A stretch of 7,696 nt of DNA from Pseudobdellovibrionaceae bacterium (GTDB lineage Bacteria; Bdellovibrionota; Bdellovibrionia; Bdellovibrionales; Bdellovibrionaceae): NCBI GenBank assembly GCA_014376325.1, contig JACMRP010000116.1, positions 1 to 7,696 on the forward strand. The letters run 5' to 3'. How positions within the stretch are numbered: the stretch's first letter is position 1; every line of letters starts with the position of its first letter. The notes beneath the pieces were generated by a model. It ran no database searches, was not told the origin of the DNA, and saw only the letters and a program-made list of their open reading frames with translations. Below are positions 5,932 through 7,696 of this stretch, in pieces. The position numbers and the translations under genes were made by a program.

Positions 5932-6333
5932 GTGGAAAAGATCAGCCGTATATTACCGCCCAGTCGAAGAGTGACCGCCACGGATGTCGAAAGCTCTCAA
6001 CCCGTTCGCCCAGGTGCCCCAGATTTTGGCAGACCAACGCAGAGACTAGACATTAAAGACAGAGTCACCCTGAGCGCACTAGCTGCAGACCGAGCGGCGA
6101 ACGAACGTGCCGGAGCAGGGCAAGGCGCAGGCGCAGGACAAGGCGCAGGCGCAGAATCCGTTACCTATCGAAATCCAAAAGAAGGCGCGCGTGCTAAGGC
6201 GGTCGAAGAGCTTGCAGAAAAATTCTTTAACCCGGCAAGCGTGGCAAAGTCTGAAGGCGAAACCGTCCAGTCAGAAGAAGCACTGAAGCGGCTTCAAGAA
6301 AACGAAAGTTTTTTGCCTAAACTAGATCAGTAA
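5932..6333 (+). CDS. Unrecognised 133-residue, low-complexity repeat-containing protein
   Basis: The GTG start has a strong ribosome binding site. I do not recognise a family. The N-terminal part (1-37) is basic and proline-rich (SRILPPSRRV, then QPVRPGAPDFGRP) and probably disordered. Residues 41-60 are a likely amphipathic helix, 60-74 are a Gly/Ala/Gln repeat (AGQGAG twice), and 83-133 are charged and helical (EELAEKFFNPASVAKSEGE). No signal peptide, membrane helix or cysteine is visible, so it looks cytoplasmic, or exported by a specialised machine. It has its own FliA-type promoter, which suggests expression with motility genes in the free-swimming phase. It is convergent with cpaF and overlaps its stop by 7 bases. 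It is not an evident FlgM or FlgN. A flagellar or pilus accessory role is only a guess from promoter and place. Confidence 0.75.
   Translation: MEKISRILPPSRRVTATDVESSQPVRPGAPDFGRPTQRLDIKDRVTLSALAADRAANERAGAGQGAGAGQGAGAESVTYRNPKEGARAKAVEELAEKFFNPASVAKSEGETVQSEEALKRLQENESFLPKLDQ
6115..6154 (+). repeat. 18-bp in-frame tandem repeat, about 2.2 copies
   Basis: Units at 6115-6132 and 6133-6150 differ by one base (GGG versus GGA in the second codon), and four bases of a third copy follow. Each unit encodes AGQGAG and is in frame, so loss or gain of a unit by replication slippage would change the protein by six residues without a frameshift. Confidence 0.85.
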
Positions 6334-7442
6334 ATATTTTGAATCCGCTCTACTAAAAAGCCATTTTCTTCCAGAGAACATACCTTGTATGCTCCCTGGA
6401 ATTTTCTATTTCCATCGGGTGATTTTCCGACCACCAAAATATAGTCTAAGCTCAACTGAATCAGGCGGCGAACTGCTGGCAGACTCCACTGCGGAGCACC
6501 CATCTGAATCAGCATTTCTAATCTAAGCAGCGCTTGTCGCGGATCACTTGCATGAAGGGTTCCAAAGCTTCCGCCATGCCCTGTAGCGAGTGCCATCAGC
6601 AGGTCTTTCGCTTCAACTCCGCGAACCTCTCCCATGACCAAACGATCTGGCCGAAGTCGCAATGCGTGACGCAAAAGCTGAGCTTGGTCGATATTCTTCA
6701 AAATTCCTTGCGGATCTTCGCGCGTTACCATCTTCATGGAAGAAGTGTTCGGAAGTTCAATTTCTGGAGTGTCCTCGATGACGACGACACGCTCATTTTC
6801 AGGAACGGTTTGAAGAAGTGCATTGATCAACGAGGTTTTCCCAGATCCGGTTCCCCCGATGATCATAAAATTCTTGTGACTTTGCATCACCGCCTTTAAC
6901 AGATTCACTTCTTCGAGAGTGCACCAATCTTTTTTAAGCAGGCGATCGAAGTTCCACGGATTTTTCGGATGACGCCGAAATGAAAAATGGTGATTGTTGC
7001 GGGTCAGCTCTTGCCGAATAATGGTCAACCGAAAATCTTCGAACTGCCCGGTCGCCGAGGGTGAATCGACCGAACTTTGGCACGAAGCTTTTTCGCAGAG
7101 CCGGTGAAAGCAGTTTGTATAGGTTGATGGCGACAGAAAACGGTCTGGGTGTTGGTGCAACTTACCGGCTCGTTCTAGCCAAACGGAGGCTGGCCCGTTG
7201 ACCAAGATTTCGCTAATTTCCGTATCGGCAAAAAGACTCTCTAGCGGACCGTAACCAAAATATTCCGAGATGATGCGAGAACGTGTTTCTTCATTTTCGC
7301 CGTGAATGCTTTCTTCGACGGTCTTTCTGAATTTGTCGGCGTTTTGTGATCGAAGAATATCCTCGGCACCGTAGCCCATTTCGGAGGCCTGTCGAAGTCG
7401 CTCTTGGGATTTTAGAAAAACGCCTTGCAGATTACTCAACAT
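6327..7442 (-). CDS. cpaF: CpaF/TadA-family type IVb (Tad/Flp) pilus assembly ATPase
   Basis: A hexameric secretion ATPase that powers Tad/Flp pilus assembly at the cytoplasmic face of the inner membrane. In the 371-residue protein: FGYGPLESLFADTEISEILVN (62-82) is the CpaF N-domain signature; Walker A is GGTGSGKT (196-203); the Asp box is VIEDTPEIEL (221-230); Walker B is RPDRLVMGEVRG (264-275, E272); the His box is TGHGGSFGTLHAS (287-299, H289 and H297). All catalytic parts look intact. The ATG at 7442 is chosen because GGAGAGG is 6 bases ahead and the family-like sequence begins there; the frame is open upstream to 7520, but that part overlaps secretin coding. The protein is a little short for the family; the stretch 121-165 between N-domain and ATPase core is compact and atypical. 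It overlaps the secretin gene by 11 bases and ends the operon here: no tadB or tadC follows. Confidence 0.93.
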   Translation of the reverse strand: MLSNLQGVFLKSQERLRQASEMGYGAEDILRSQNADKFRKTVEESIHGENEETRSRIISEYFGYGPLESLFADTEISEILVNGPASVWLERAGKLHQHPDRFLSPSTYTNCFHRLCEKASCQSSVDSPSATGQFEDFRLTIIRQELTRNNHHFSFRRHPKNPWNFDRLLKKDWCTLEEVNLLKAVMQSHKNFMIIGGTGSGKTSLINALLQTVPENERVVVIEDTPEIELPNTSSMKMVTREDPQGILKNIDQAQLLRHALRLRPDRLVMGEVRGVEAKDLLMALATGHGGSFGTLHASDPRQALLRLEMLIQMGAPQWSLPAVRRLIQLSLDYILVVGKSPDGNRKFQGAYKVCSLEENGFLVERIQNIY

Positions 7443-7696
7443 TGCGGACCTCTCCGATATGTCCAAGCGTCGGTGCCGGATTCTGTATTTCATTCTCACG
7501 GAAAATGGACGGGCGAACAAAAATCACTAACTCCGTCCGATTTTCATGAAACTCTTTGCTAGAAAACAGTGCGCCCAAGACCGGAATTCTTTGCAGTAAC
7601 GGAAGGCCCGCGCTGGCTTTGCTTTCTTCATTTTTGATCAATCCAGACAACGCGATTGTTTGTGATTTCAGCAGATCAAAATGACTCGAGATTCGA
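7432..7696 (-). CDS. cpaC: Secretin C-terminus (CpaC/RcpA-like outer-membrane pilus channel), 5' part outside window
   Basis: The last 87 residues of a secretin. LLKSQTIALSGLIKNEESK matches the usual (D)GQTIAIGGL strand of the secretin barrel, and GLPLLQRIPVLGALF followed by ENRTELVIFVRPSIF is the classic secretin C-terminal signature. Secretins form the multimeric outer-membrane gate through which the pilus leaves. The frame is open to the window edge, so the start is beyond 7696. The tail ends about 25 residues after the signature. Type II secretion and Tad secretins look alike in this part; the assignment to CpaC/RcpA rests on the overlapping cpaF gene. Confidence 0.88.
   Translation of the reverse strand, partial: RISSHFDLLKSQTIALSGLIKNEESKASAGLPLLQRIPVLGALFSSKEFHENRTELVIFVRPSIFRENEIQNPAPTLGHIGEVRNVE
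7449..7455 (-). promoter_or_regulatory. Ribosome binding site GGAGAGG deciding the cpaF start
   Basis: GGAGAGG lies inside the end of the secretin gene, 6 bases ahead of the cpaF ATG at 7442. The 11-base gene overlap with an internal strong site indicates coupled translation of secretin and ATPase. Confidence 0.8.

Noticed and set aside
5694..6056. Plus-strand open frame of 120 codons spanning the GT2 start and the divergent region
   Set aside because: It is antisense to GT2, runs through both promoter candidates, overlaps the 133-residue gene in another frame and has no ribosome binding site or protein-like composition.
6534..6899. Plus-strand open frame of 121 codons inside cpaF
   Set aside because: It is the antisense shadow of the conserved Walker A to His-box region of cpaF.
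7443..7520. Upstream extension of cpaF to a start at 7520
   Set aside because: The added 26 residues are Arg-rich, lie wholly within the secretin coding sequence and have no ribosome binding site, whereas GGAGAGG precisely precedes the ATG at 7442.

Overview
The window reads as chromosomal DNA of a predatory or Bdellovibrio-like delta-proteobacterium (Bdellovibrionota). The lineage is inferred from protein character, not from a marker gene: a Tad/Flp-type pilus ATPase and secretin, a proline- and repeat-rich small protein, cysteine-rich HExxH exported-type proteins, and very tight packing with many strand switches. Base composition is moderate, coding density is close to complete, and no insertion sequence, tRNA, rRNA or CRISPR array is visible.

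Layout, left to right: (1) the 3' part of a + strand gene for a cysteine-rich HExxH protein, 1-726; (2) a - strand DUF2723 / TMEM260-like membrane glycosyltransferase, 717-2573; (3) a + strand LpxA-family left-handed beta-helix acyltransferase, 2619-3326; (4) a - strand pair, a GT2 dolichol-phosphate-mannose-synthase-like enzyme (5022-5735) followed 13 bases later by a polytopic GT-C-like membrane protein (3323-5008, GTG start); (5) a 196-base divergent regulatory region, 5736-5931, the only real intergenic stretch; (6) a + strand gene for an unrecognised 133-residue protein with an in-frame 18-bp tandem repeat, 5932-6333; (7) a - strand Tad pilus end, secretin CpaC (C-terminus only, 7432-7696) overlapping CpaF ATPase (6327-7442).

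Genes 2 to 4 look like an envelope-glycan module: a cytoplasmic enzyme that would load a sugar on a polyprenyl phosphate, two membrane enzymes of the kind that use such donors on the outer face of the inner membrane, and an acyltransferase of the lipid A type whose acceptor-site residues have changed. Genes at the right end belong to an outer-membrane-spanning type IVb (Tad) pilus machine. Whether the glycan module serves the pilus or another surface polymer cannot be told from this sequence.

The most notable signals are a strong sigma-28 (FliA) type promoter in front of the 133-residue gene (13 of 16 positions to the enterobacterial consensus with the exact 11-base spacer), a weaker opposed one facing the GT2/GT-C pair, an 8-bp inverted repeat between them, the modified active site of the LpxA-like protein, and the fact that all three convergent gene pairs overlap at their stop codons.
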